Both the position numbers and the translations under genes were made by a program. Positions 7,365 through 14,379 of a stretch of DNA of 33,495 nucleotides are shown here, one piece after another. Source of the DNA: an uncultured Clostridia bacterium (lineage in GTDB: Bacteria > Bacillota > Clostridia > TANB77 > CAG-508); the NCBI GenBank assembly GCA_947628815.1, contig CANRBJ010000015.1:1-33495 (forward strand). The letters are read 5' to 3'. The notes beneath the pieces are model-generated. The model was not told the origin of the DNA, searched no databases, and saw nothing but the letters and a program-made list of their open reading frames with translations. The number at the start of each line of letters is the position of its first letter. Within the stretch, counting starts at the first letter, position 1.

Positions 7365-9734
7365 CTATTTTCTAAGTTCTGCTTTTAATTCTTTTTCTAA
7401 ACTTGCAATTATTTTTTCTAATAGCGTATTTATTTCTTCATCTGTTAATGTTTTATCTTTTGCACTAAATGTTAAAGAATATGCCATACTTTTTTTATTA
7501 TTTGCTATATTTGAACCTGTGTATACGTCAAATACTTTAACATCTGTTAATAGCGAACCTGCTGCCTTTTTTATTTGTTTTTCTATTATATCATTTGATA
7601 TATCTTTATCCACAATCATTGCTAAGTCTTTTTTTATGCTAGGGAATTTTGAAATTTCTTTGTATTTCATTTTTCCTGTTTTCTTTGCAAGTAGTTTATC
7701 TAAATTAATTTCAAATACAAATACATCTTCTCTTACTTTTTTAGGATGTACTTTTCCCATTATTCCTATAATTTCTCCGTTTAAATTAATTTCTGCTGTT
7801 TGGTATGGATGTAATTCTTCAGGTAAATTTTTTGGAATAACAAAACTGTATCTTCCGAAAAATCCAAGATAGTTTAGTAGTTCTTCTAAAATTCCCTTTA
7901 CAATATAGAAATCTATTCTTTTTTCATTTCCTATTCCTTGTATATAATTTCCTGATAATAGTCCTGCAAGTTTTCTTTCTTCTCCATATTGTTCTCCTTG
8001 TTTATAGAAACTTTTTCCTATTTCAAAAATAGAAATATCTTTTACATTTCTTGCTGTATTAAATTCATATATTTTATATAAAGATGGTATAACGCTTACT
8101 CTTAATGTATTTCTTTCTTCAGTTAATGGATCCAATAATTTTAATGCTTCTTTTTCATCATCTTTAATAAACTGTTTTGCTTCTTTATCATTTACTAATA
8201 TATATGATAAAGTTTCATTTAGACCTAAAGATATCATTTTATTTCTTATTTCTCTTGTAGTTGTGTCATAACTTCCTTTTTTTAGCGGCATAACAGGAAG
8301 CTTTCCTTCTATGTTATCTACTCCATATATACGGCCTACTTCTTCTATTAAGTCTTCCGGAATAGAAATATCAATTCTTCTAGTTGGAACAGATACCGTA
8401 ATTGTATCTCCTTTTTCTTCATATGTAAATCCAAGTCTTCTAAATACATCTTGTATGCTTTCATTTGGAATATCTAAACCTAAGATGTCTGTAATTTTTT
8501 CATAAGTTATATCTATTTTTTTATCTTCTTTATTTGTTTTATCAAAAACCGCCATTCCACCTACAATTTCGGCATTTGCATATTTTTGTAATAAATGACA
8601 TGCTCTATTTATAGCAAGATATGTTCTATTTGGATCTAATCCTTTTTCAAAACGACTACTTGCTTCACTTCTTAATATTTTCTTTGAAGTATAACGTACC
8701 TTTATAGCATCAAAAATTGCTGCTTCTATTATTATATTTTTTGTGGTATCTTCTATTTCTGTATCTAGGCCTCCCATAACACCTGCAAGCCCAATTGCTT
8801 TTGTTCCATCTGAAATAACAATATCATCTTTTGATAAATTTCTTTCTATTCCATCAAGTGTTGTTAATTTTTCATCGTCTTTTGCCATTCTTACTTCTAG
8901 CATTCCTTTTAAAGAATCTGCATCATAAAAATGAAGTGGTTGACCTGTTTCAAGCATTACATAGTTACTAATATCAACAACATTATTTATTGGTCTAATA
9001 CCTGATGCCATTAATCTATTTTTAATAAATGCTGGGCTTTCCATAATTGTTACATTTTTTACTTTTTTTGATAAGAAAATGCTACAATTGTCTGTTGCAA
9101 TGTTTAGTTTAAATGAATCGTTAATATTTTCAGCATTTTCTTTATATTGTATATCCATTTCTTTTACAGGTTTATTATATATAGCACCTATTTCATATGC
9201 CATTCCTAATATGCTTAATAAATCACCACGATTAGCTGTTAATTCGAAATCTATTACTTCGTCATCTAATTCCAAGAATTTAATTGGATCTTCTCCTACT
9301 TTTGCACTTTCAGGTAATTCATGAATTCCATCTCTATCTTTATCTGTTAAAAATTTATTTTCTAAACCTAATTCCTGTATAGAACAAAGCATTCCATTAG
9401 ATTCTTGACCTCTTATAATTCCTTTTTTAATAATTCCTCCTGGAAGTTCTGCCCCTGCTTGTGCCACAATAACTTTTAATCCTTTTCTTACATTTGGTGC
9501 ACCACATACAATGTTTAGAATTTCACTTCCTATATCTACTTTACATATATGCAAATGATCTGAATCTGGATGAGGCTCACATTCTTTTACTTCTCCTATA
9601 ATTAATTTTGTCGCTGGAATCAACTTCCCAGCTGAATCGTATTCATTTCCAACTCCTGTCATATCTTCTGCTAATTTTTTAACATCTACATCTATATCTA
9701 CATAGTCTTTAACAAAATTTGTACTTAATTTCAT
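7365..9734 (-). CDS. pheT: Phenylalanyl-tRNA synthetase beta subunit
   Basis: Second subunit of the alpha2-beta2 enzyme that charges tRNA-Phe. 789 aa, full length. The N-terminal tRNA-binding OB domain (about 40-150, with PHPDSDHLHICKVDIG), B3/B4 editing domain, B5 domain, catalytic-like core and the C-terminal ferredoxin-fold anticodon-binding domain (about 695-789, KFPSIKKDLAMIVD) are all seen. It starts 3 bp after the pheS stop, so translation is probably coupled. Confidence 0.96.
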   Translation of the reverse strand: MKLSTNFVKDYVDIDVDVKKLAEDMTGVGNEYDSAGKLIPATKLIIGEVKECEPHPDSDHLHICKVDIGSEILNIVCGAPNVRKGLKVIVAQAGAELPGGIIKKGIIRGQESNGMLCSIQELGLENKFLTDKDRDGIHELPESAKVGEDPIKFLELDDEVIDFELTANRGDLLSILGMAYEIGAIYNKPVKEMDIQYKENAENINDSFKLNIATDNCSIFLSKKVKNVTIMESPAFIKNRLMASGIRPINNVVDISNYVMLETGQPLHFYDADSLKGMLEVRMAKDDEKLTTLDGIERNLSKDDIVISDGTKAIGLAGVMGGLDTEIEDTTKNIIIEAAIFDAIKVRYTSKKILRSEASSRFEKGLDPNRTYLAINRACHLLQKYANAEIVGGMAVFDKTNKEDKKIDITYEKITDILGLDIPNESIQDVFRRLGFTYEEKGDTITVSVPTRRIDISIPEDLIEEVGRIYGVDNIEGKLPVMPLKKGSYDTTTREIRNKMISLGLNETLSYILVNDKEAKQFIKDDEKEALKLLDPLTEERNTLRVSVIPSLYKIYEFNTARNVKDISIFEIGKSFYKQGEQYGEERKLAGLLSGNYIQGIGNEKRIDFYIVKGILEELLNYLGFFGRYSFVIPKNLPEELHPYQTAEINLNGEIIGIMGKVHPKKVREDVFVFEINLDKLLAKKTGKMKYKEISKFPSIKKDLAMIVDKDISNDIIEKQIKKAAGSLLTDVKVFDVYTGSNIANNKKSMAYSLTFSAKDKTLTDEEINTLLEKIIASLEKELKAELRK

Positions 9735-9737
9735 ATT

Positions 9738-10775
9738 TTAATCATCCTTTCTATCAAATTGATTTAAGAATCTAACATCATTTGCATACAGTAATCTAAT
9801 ATCTGTAATTCCGTATTTAAACATTGCCAAACGATCAAGTCCTGTTCCAAAAGCAAATCCACTATATTTTTCTGGATCATATCCGTTCATTTTTAATACA
9901 TTTGGATGTACCATTCCAGAACCTAATATTTCAATCCAGCCGGTTTGTTTACAAAGGTTACATCCTTTTCCACCACATTTAAAGCAACTTACATCAACTT
10001 CATAAGATGGTTCTGTAAATGGGAAGTAACTTGGCCTAAAACGTAATTTAGAGTTTTCTCCTAACATATGTTTTACAAATACTTCTAAGGTTCCCTTTAA
10101 ATGTGCAAGGCTAATTCCTTCATCTATAACTAACCCTTCAATTTGCCCAAATTGATGAGAATGTGTTGCATCATCATCTCTTCTATATGTTTTTCCTGGA
10201 CATACAACACGAATTGGTGTTTTTTCTTCATTTGCCATCATTGTTCTTGCTTGAACAGAAGATGTTTGTGTTCTTAATAGGTATTCGGTTGTAATATAGA
10301 AAGTATCTTGCATATCTCTTGCTGGATGTCCTTTTGGTAAATTCAATCTTTCAAAACAATATTCATCTGTTTCTAATTCTGGGCCATCAACAACATCATA
10401 TCCCATAGATACAAATAAATCTTCTAATTCTTCAATTATGCGATTTATTGGATGTTTACTTCCTCTTTTTATTTTTGTAGAAGGTAAAGTTATATCTATT
10501 TTTTCATTTTCTAATTTTTCATTTAAAGCTATTTCATGTAATTCTTCTTCTTTTTTAGAAATTAGCTCTTCTAACTCATCTCTTACCTTATTAACTAATT
10601 CACCAATAATTGGTCGTTCTTCTTTTGGTATTGCTCCCATTCCTCTTAATACTAAAGTTAATTCTCCCTTTTTTCCTAGGTATTTTACTCTTACTTCATC
10701 TAAAGCTTGTAAATTATTTACTTTTAAAATATCTTCTTTTGCTAAATTTTTAATTTGCTCAATTTGTGCTTTCAT
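9738..10775 (-). CDS. pheS: Phenylalanyl-tRNA synthetase alpha subunit
   Basis: Catalytic subunit that forms Phe-tRNA. 345 aa, usual length. An N-terminal coiled coil (about 1-90) is followed by the class II core: motif 2 around [20 protein letters not shown] and motif 3 in [16 protein letters not shown]. The Cys-rich insert ([12 protein letters not shown]) is common in Firmicutes PheS. GGAGG lies 7 bp before the ATG. The gene is headed by a Phe T-box. Confidence 0.97.
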   Translation of the reverse strand: MKAQIEQIKNLAKEDILKVNNLQALDEVRVKYLGKKGELTLVLRGMGAIPKEERPIIGELVNKVRDELEELISKKEEELHEIALNEKLENEKIDITLPSTKIKRGSKHPINRIIEELEDLFVSMGYDVVDGPELETDEYCFERLNLPKGHPARDMQDTFYITTEYLLRTQTSSVQARTMMANEEKTPIRVVCPGKTYRRDDDATHSHQFGQIEGLVIDEGISLAHLKGTLEVFVKHMLGENSKLRFRPSYFPFTEPSYEVDVSCFKCGGKGCNLCKQTGWIEILGSGMVHPNVLKMNGYDPEKYSGFAFGTGLDRLAMFKYGITDIRLLYANDVRFLNQFDRKDD

Positions 10776-10796
10776 AGCTATCTTCCTCCTTTTTAA

Positions 10797-11057
10797 GTAA
10801 AAAACACAGACTCATTTTCCTATTATATAGGACGAAATGAATCCGTGTTACCACCTAAATTTATTAATAAATTAATTATTAACCTTATTTTTAGTTATAA
10901 CGTAACCACCGTTTAGCTCTACTTTTATTTTCAAACTAAAACTAAAAAAGTGAAATTTCAGTTAACCTTACGGATTTAAGCTCTCAGCTTTTGCTTAAAT
11001 TCTCTTTTTCCGAAACCAATTTAACTTACTTTGCTTTTTTATAAGCTTTCATATATA
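10797..11057 (-). promoter_or_regulatory. T-box riboswitch (Phe) controlling pheS-pheT-murI
   Basis: The leader senses uncharged tRNA-Phe and switches a terminator. The T-box sequence GGTGGTAACACGG lies at 10855-10843; its UGGU (10853-10850) can pair with the ACCA end of tRNA-Phe. The specifier is read as UUC at 10954-10952, inside GAAATTTCAC near the 3' side of stem I. A 15-bp terminator stem (AACACGGATTCATTT with its partner) follows, ending in a T tract at about 10804-10797, next to the pheS ribosome binding site. The variant T-box core (AACACGG instead of ACCGCGG) keeps the pairing bases. Confidence 0.93.
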
Positions 11058-11063
11058 TATAGT

Positions 11064-11092
11064 ATATTATCATATTTTTGGAAAATATTCAA
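11064..11092 (-). promoter_or_regulatory. Promoter of the pheS T-box transcript
   Basis: TTGAAT (11092-11087) and TAATAT (11069-11064) are separated by 17 bp. The foldback element's flanking repeat begins 10 bp upstream of the -35 box. Confidence 0.55.
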
Positions 11093-11101
11093 GACTTTTT
11101 T

Positions 11102-11110
11102 GACTTTTTC
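11102..11110 (+). repeat. Left 9-bp target-site duplication
   Basis: GACTTTTTC here is repeated exactly, in the same orientation, at 11498-11506 on the other side of the foldback element. Confidence 0.7.
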
Positions 11111-11497
11111 CAGGGTGATTTCATAAAAAATTACAAAATTGTAATAAAAGCTACGAAGCCTTGCAGGAAAGCCCCTTTAACAAGGGGGGCTGGCACGCGA
11201 AAGCGTGACTGGGGGTTCTTATTCTTGTTTTCTATTCTCTATATTTTTAATAAACTCGCATTCTACCATACTATATTACTATTTTCTTTTCAGGAAATAA
11301 AAGTACACTTTATACTTATCTATTTTACTTTCTTGACTTTCTTGATTTTACGAATTAAATTTTTAATGTATGGAATATATATGACTATTTAAGAACCCCC
11401 AGTCGCCTATCGGCGCCAGCCCCCTTGTTAAAGGGGCTTTCCTGCAAGGCTTCGTAGCTTTTATTACAATTTTGTAATTTTTTATGAAATCACCATG
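11111..11497. mobile_element. 387-bp foldback/MITE-like element with long inverted repeats
   Basis: The left arm (11111 to about 11222) and right arm (about 11388-11497) are near-complementary over about 105-110 bp, starting CA(G/T)GGTGATTTCAT. Each arm holds a G+C-rich block, with AAGCCCCTTT and GGGGG segments, and a small tip hairpin: CACGC-GAAA-GCGTG on the left, CGCC-GATA-GGCG on the right (read in arm orientation). The two tips differ in sequence but both keep base pairing. The ~165-bp AT-rich centre encodes nothing credible. A perfect 9-bp direct repeat flanks the element, as expected for transposase-mediated insertion. No transposase is present, so it would be non-autonomous. Its G+C blocks contrast sharply with the flanking DNA. 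Confidence 0.8.
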
Positions 11498-11524
11498 GAC
11501 TTTTTCTATTTGAGGTAGTATAAT
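11496..11524 (+). promoter_or_regulatory. Promoter of the PBECR3-like gene, with -35 box at the element junction
   Basis: TATAAT (11519-11524) is 17 bp from TGGACT (11496-11501), which straddles the element end and the right target duplication. Joining the left flank (ending TTGACTTTTTC at 11110) to the right flank gives TTGACT-17-TATAAT, a better promoter, as the presumed state before insertion. Confidence 0.5.
11498..11506 (+). repeat. Right 9-bp target-site duplication
   Basis: GACTTTTTC, exact direct copy of 11102-11110. Confidence 0.7.
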
Positions 11525-11581
11525 AATCATCAAAACAATTAACGACAATCACCATATATTTTTACTAATAAAGGAGTATTT

Positions 11582-11998
11582 ATGGAAGAAAAACTAAATG
11601 TAAATTCTATTTTAAAAGCTAATAATAATAATCCTATAAAAATTGGTGAATTATCTAAAAAAGTAATAAATATGTTAAATTTAGATTATTCACCTAGAAA
11701 TATTTTACTAACTGCTGATAGGATTTATCATTGTGAAAAACATAAGAGTGAATATAAAGATGAAGATTCATATAAAAAAAGCATTGAAAGTATTCCAGAT
11801 ATTATAAAATTTCCACATTATATTGGTTTCAATAAATCTAATAACAGCATACAATATGTTAAAAAATTAGATGATACCACATTAGTTGCTGTTAGACTAT
11901 CCTATAAAGGTTCATTGCAATTAAGAACAGTATTTCCTCTAACTGAATTTGATCTTAATAAAAAAATCAATTCAAACAAGCTAATTCCTTACAAATAA
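11582..11998 (+). CDS. PBECR3-like nuclease domain protein (Barnase-EndoU-ColicinE5/D-RelE superfamily)
   Basis: A 138-aa protein resembling the phage PBECR3 group of the Barnase/EndoU/Colicin E5-D/RelE-like RNase fold. Supporting pattern: an N-terminal helix with IGELSKKVINMLNLD, then ILLTADRIYHCEKHKSEY (candidate active-site His/Lys region, about residues 42-60), ESIPDIIKFPHYIGFN, and two C-terminal strands (SIQYVKKLDDTTLVAVRLSY, LQLRTVFPLTE). AAAGGAG at 11570-11576 supports the ATG. Such domains occur in phage polyvalent proteins and toxins. No phage genes and no protein antitoxin adjoin it; a minus-strand RNA terminates into its 3' end. Cleavage activity is an inference from the fold only. 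Confidence 0.6.
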   Translation: MEEKLNVNSILKANNNNPIKIGELSKKVINMLNLDYSPRNILLTADRIYHCEKHKSEYKDEDSYKKSIESIPDIIKFPHYIGFNKSNNSIQYVKKLDDTTLVAVRLSYKGSLQLRTVFPLTEFDLNKKINSNKLIPYK

Positions 11999-12169
11999 AG
12001 AGAATGCGTTGCCACATCCCCTTTATAAATTAGTTATTTGGCAGGTCGGTAACCCTGCATCTCTTTTAAGACCATCTCTGGCGTGATAGCCACCTTGCTA
12101 TCCTCAAATAACCTTTTAATTATTATGCTTAATACATATTTAAATATGTATATTGATAACATATTTTTC
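11990..12169 (-). ncRNA. Structured RNA of unassigned class, convergent with the PBECR3-like gene
   Basis: Between its own promoter and a strong terminator lies a compact fold (12112-12033): closing stem GTTATTTG/CAAATAAC, then hairpin GATAGC-AAGGTG-GCTATC, a short UCUU/AAGA pairing, and hairpin GCAGG-GTTACCGA-CCTGC. Upstream is a perfect 10-bp AT palindrome (ATACATATTT and complement, about 12150-12131). No open frame lies downstream before the terminator, so it reads as a free small RNA rather than a riboswitch. The GGGTTACCGA loop recalls the 3' part of c-di-GMP-I riboswitches, but the rest of that core is missing. Confidence 0.5.
11997..12024. terminator. Terminator of the minus-strand RNA overlapping the PBECR3-like stop codon
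   Basis: On the minus strand AAAGGGGATG pairs with CATTCTCTTT (10 bp, two G-T) around an 8-base loop, followed by ATTTGT. The stem includes the last base of the plus-strand gene's stop codon; on the plus strand it could also end that transcript, though the T tract is short. Confidence 0.6.
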
Positions 12170-12175
12170 ATATAA

Positions 12176-12204
12176 ATTTTATCATTCAACAAATAAGTTG
12201 TCAA
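12176..12204 (-). promoter_or_regulatory. Promoter of the unassigned RNA
   Basis: TTGACA (12204-12199) and TAAAAT (12181-12176) with 17 bp between them, about 60 bp before the structured core. It shows that this RNA is transcribed separately from the 6S candidate upstream. Confidence 0.65.
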
Positions 12205-12225
12205 TATATTTGTATTATTTTTATA

Positions 12226-12443
12226 ATAATAACCCCGCCTTAGCCGTCATTACCAAGAGATTTTACGGACCTGTACTCACACAGGTGGGTGCTTACCTAA
12301 ATATTCCTGGGTTTCTTGCATTCGAATAGAGAGCAAGCATACACGCCATATTTAGAGATGGGCTCCCAATTCCGAAACTTGTAGGTTCTAAAATATCTTG
12401 TTTGTCGTACTATGCAGGGAAAATTATTAACTATTCTTTTTAT
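12226..12443 (-). ncRNA. ssrS: 6S RNA candidate
   Basis: About 190-215 nt, minus strand, with its own promoter. The ends pair: CCCTGC (12421-12416) with GCGGGG (12238-12233), extended by UAAUAA/UUAUUA. Inside are long, mostly unpaired flanks that could form the 6S central bubble, including GAACCTACA and GGGAGCCC segments; hairpin CTTGC/GCAAG; and a perfect ACCTGT-GTGAGT-ACAGGT hairpin on the 3' side. Size, closed ends, open middle and isolated transcription fit 6S RNA, which binds sigma-A RNA polymerase. I recognise the GAACCTACA...GGGAGCCC pattern as 6S-like but cannot run a covariance model, so the name is tentative. Confidence 0.5.
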
Positions 12444-12449
12444 ATTTTA

Positions 12450-12479
12450 ATATTAGCATATTATTAATTAAGTTTTCAA
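12450..12479 (-). promoter_or_regulatory. Promoter of the 6S RNA candidate
   Basis: TTGAAA (12479-12474) and TAATAT (12455-12450), spacing 18 bp, placing the start near 12443. Confidence 0.5.
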
Positions 12480-12617
12480 ATATTCTTTTATGCTGTTTTT
12501 TTCTTTTAAAATCATTCTAATACTTTTATCTTTATTTTTCCTATCTATTTCTATTTTATTCACATTATTTTAAATATTGCATTTTTTTTAATTATTTGAT
12601 AAAATATATGGGTATGT

Positions 12618-12648
12618 AAAAAGCAAGAAGAACACCTTCTTGCTTTTT
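12618..12648 (-). terminator. Terminator downstream of uppP
   Basis: A perfect 13-bp stem AAAAAGCAAGAAG/CTTCTTGCTTTTT with a 5-base loop and a T tract, 6 bp after the uppP stop. Confidence 0.8.
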
Positions 12649-12653
12649 GTGAT

Positions 12654-13457
12654 TTATAATACAAATGATAATACAATAACTGCAATTCCTACAATTACAC
12701 GGTAAATAGCAAATCCTTTAAAACTTCCTTTTTTCAAATATTCTAATAGGAATTTAATAACTAATATTCCTACTATAAAACTTATTAGAATTCCTATAAA
12801 AAATGGTATGCTAAAAACAAAATCTTTGAATTTATAAAGTGTTGCTGCAAATACAATTGGTGTTGAAAGTAGAAATGAATATTTTGCTGTAGATTCTCTA
12901 TCCACTCCCATTAATCTACCTGTTGTCATAGTTACTCCTGAACGTGATACACCAGGAATAAATGCTAAGCTTTGTGATAATCCAATAAGAAATGTTTGTT
13001 TTAAACTCATATTTTCATAATCTGTATTTGATTTTGCATTTTTATCTACTATGTATAAAATTATTCCCATTACTGCTAACGCAATTCCTATTATTAATGG
13101 TTTTTCTAAGGCATCTCCTACGAAATGATCTAATAAAAATCCTATTGCACCTCCAGGAATAGTTGCAAGTACAATGTACCAAAACATTCTTCCTTCTGTT
13201 GTTTTTTCCTTTTTTACAACTTGATTATATCCACCTTTTATTAAATTTATCCAATCTTTAAAAAAGAAAATTGCTATTGCAAGTAGTGTTCCAAAATGTA
13301 ATGCTACATCAAATCCCTCAAATGCTACTAAAAATTCTTCAGATTTTGTCCAACCTAGTATCCATGGTATAATATTTAAGTGTGCAGAACTAGATATTGG
13401 TAAAAGTTCTGTTAATCCTTGTACAATTCCTAATATAATTGCTTGTATAATTGTCAT
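12654..13457 (-). CDS. uppP: Undecaprenyl-diphosphatase
   Basis: Membrane phosphatase (BacA/UppP family) that regenerates undecaprenyl phosphate for cell-wall synthesis; 267 aa with about seven to eight hydrophobic segments. Both family motifs are seen: VQGLTELLPISSSAH near residue 13 and PGVSRSGVTMTTG near 165. The first motif has Gln where many members have the first Glu of the ExxxE pair; this variant exists in intact homologues. The gene starts 17 bp after dpaA, so the two are probably one operon. Confidence 0.93.
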   Translation of the reverse strand: MTIIQAIILGIVQGLTELLPISSSAHLNIIPWILGWTKSEEFLVAFEGFDVALHFGTLLAIAIFFFKDWINLIKGGYNQVVKKEKTTEGRMFWYIVLATIPGGAIGFLLDHFVGDALEKPLIIGIALAVMGIILYIVDKNAKSNTDYENMSLKQTFLIGLSQSLAFIPGVSRSGVTMTTGRLMGVDRESTAKYSFLLSTPIVFAATLYKFKDFVFSIPFFIGILISFIVGILVIKFLLEYLKKGSFKGFAIYRVIVGIAVIVLSFVL

Positions 13458-13474
13458 AATTTATTCCCCTATTC

Positions 13475-14332
13475 TTAATTAATTTCTTTAAACATATTAT
13501 ATAAAGTTTCTTTCATAAATTCTGCTGATGTTAATGGTGATACTTTTCCTGGAAGTGATAATGCCCAATTGAATTTTATTCCTAAGTCTTTTATAGCTTG
13601 CTTATCAACTCCACCTGGATTTGATGCAAGGTCTATAATAAATGCATCTTTTCTTACTTCTTGTAGCATTTCTCTATCTAGTAATACATATGGAATAGTG
13701 TTAATAATAATATCAAATCTATTTAAGTTTTCTTTTAATTCTATTAAATTAATTGGTTCATATCCATAGGCTTTTATCCAAGCAAGGTCTGTGGTTTTTC
13801 TTGCTTCGCATGCAACATGTGCACCAATACCATCTAGCATTTTAGATAAAACTTTTCCAATTCTTCCAAATCCTAATACAAGTACATTATTTCCATGTAA
13901 ATTTTTGGGCGTTTGGCTTATTGCAATTTGTAATGCCCCTTCTGCTGTTGAAATTGCATTTAAAACTGCTAATTCTTCTCTTTTTATTATATCTAAAATT
14001 GTTATATTTTTTTCGTTTGCTTTATCGTATAGCTCTTGTTTTATAGAACCTGCAATAAAAGTCTTTCCTTCTAAATTATCTAATAATTCATCTATTGTAA
14101 TCTTGTATTCACTAAATGGTGTATTGATATATCCTCCATTACTTGATAGCGGTAATGGTCCTATAACTATATCGGCATTTTGTATACATTCTTTTAAGTT
14201 CGCACTTTTATTTGTTATTTCAGATGATTTTTCTAAACCATAGGTATGTACATTATAATTTTCTTTTTCTAACATTCCTACTAATTTTACAATCCTTAAA
14301 TCTCCACCTACTATAGCAATATTTTTAATCAA
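13475..14332 (-). CDS. dpaA: Dipicolinate synthase subunit A
   Basis: A 285-aa NAD(P)-dependent Rossmann protein of the SpoVFA/DpsA family, which with subunit B makes dipicolinic acid for the spore core. Visible: an N-terminal nucleotide-binding-like start (IAIVGGDLRIVKL), IVIGPLPLS, the family's ISTAEGALQIAIS segment, then a second dinucleotide-binding loop VLGFGRIGKVLSKML (about 149-163) and IDLASNPGGVD. The N-terminus pairs with a D-isomer-dehydrogenase-like domain, as usual. No subunit B gene follows: the next gene is uppP. Suggests an endospore-forming lineage. Confidence 0.9.
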   Translation of the reverse strand: MIKNIAIVGGDLRIVKLVGMLEKENYNVHTYGLEKSSEITNKSANLKECIQNADIVIGPLPLSSNGGYINTPFSEYKITIDELLDNLEGKTFIAGSIKQELYDKANEKNITILDIIKREELAVLNAISTAEGALQIAISQTPKNLHGNNVLVLGFGRIGKVLSKMLDGIGAHVACEARKTTDLAWIKAYGYEPINLIELKENLNRFDIIINTIPYVLLDREMLQEVRKDAFIIDLASNPGGVDKQAIKDLGIKFNWALSLPGKVSPLTSAEFMKETLYNMFKEIN

Positions 14333-14379
14333 TTACATCACTTTCCTTTCATCTTTATTTTATGAATAAAATTTCTTGC

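Noticed and set aside
11078-11392. 104-aa plus-strand frame and a 61-aa minus-strand frame across the foldback element
   Set aside because: They arise from translating the inverted arms; no binding site and the G+C blocks are structural.
12033-12112. c-di-GMP-I riboswitch, because of GGGTTACCGA
   Set aside because: The GCAAAGCC-type core and tetraloop receptor are missing, and no gene follows on that strand.
11078-12443. A prophage remnant around the PBECR3-like gene
   Set aside because: No integrase, structural or lysis genes and no attachment repeats other than the 9-bp duplication of the foldback element.
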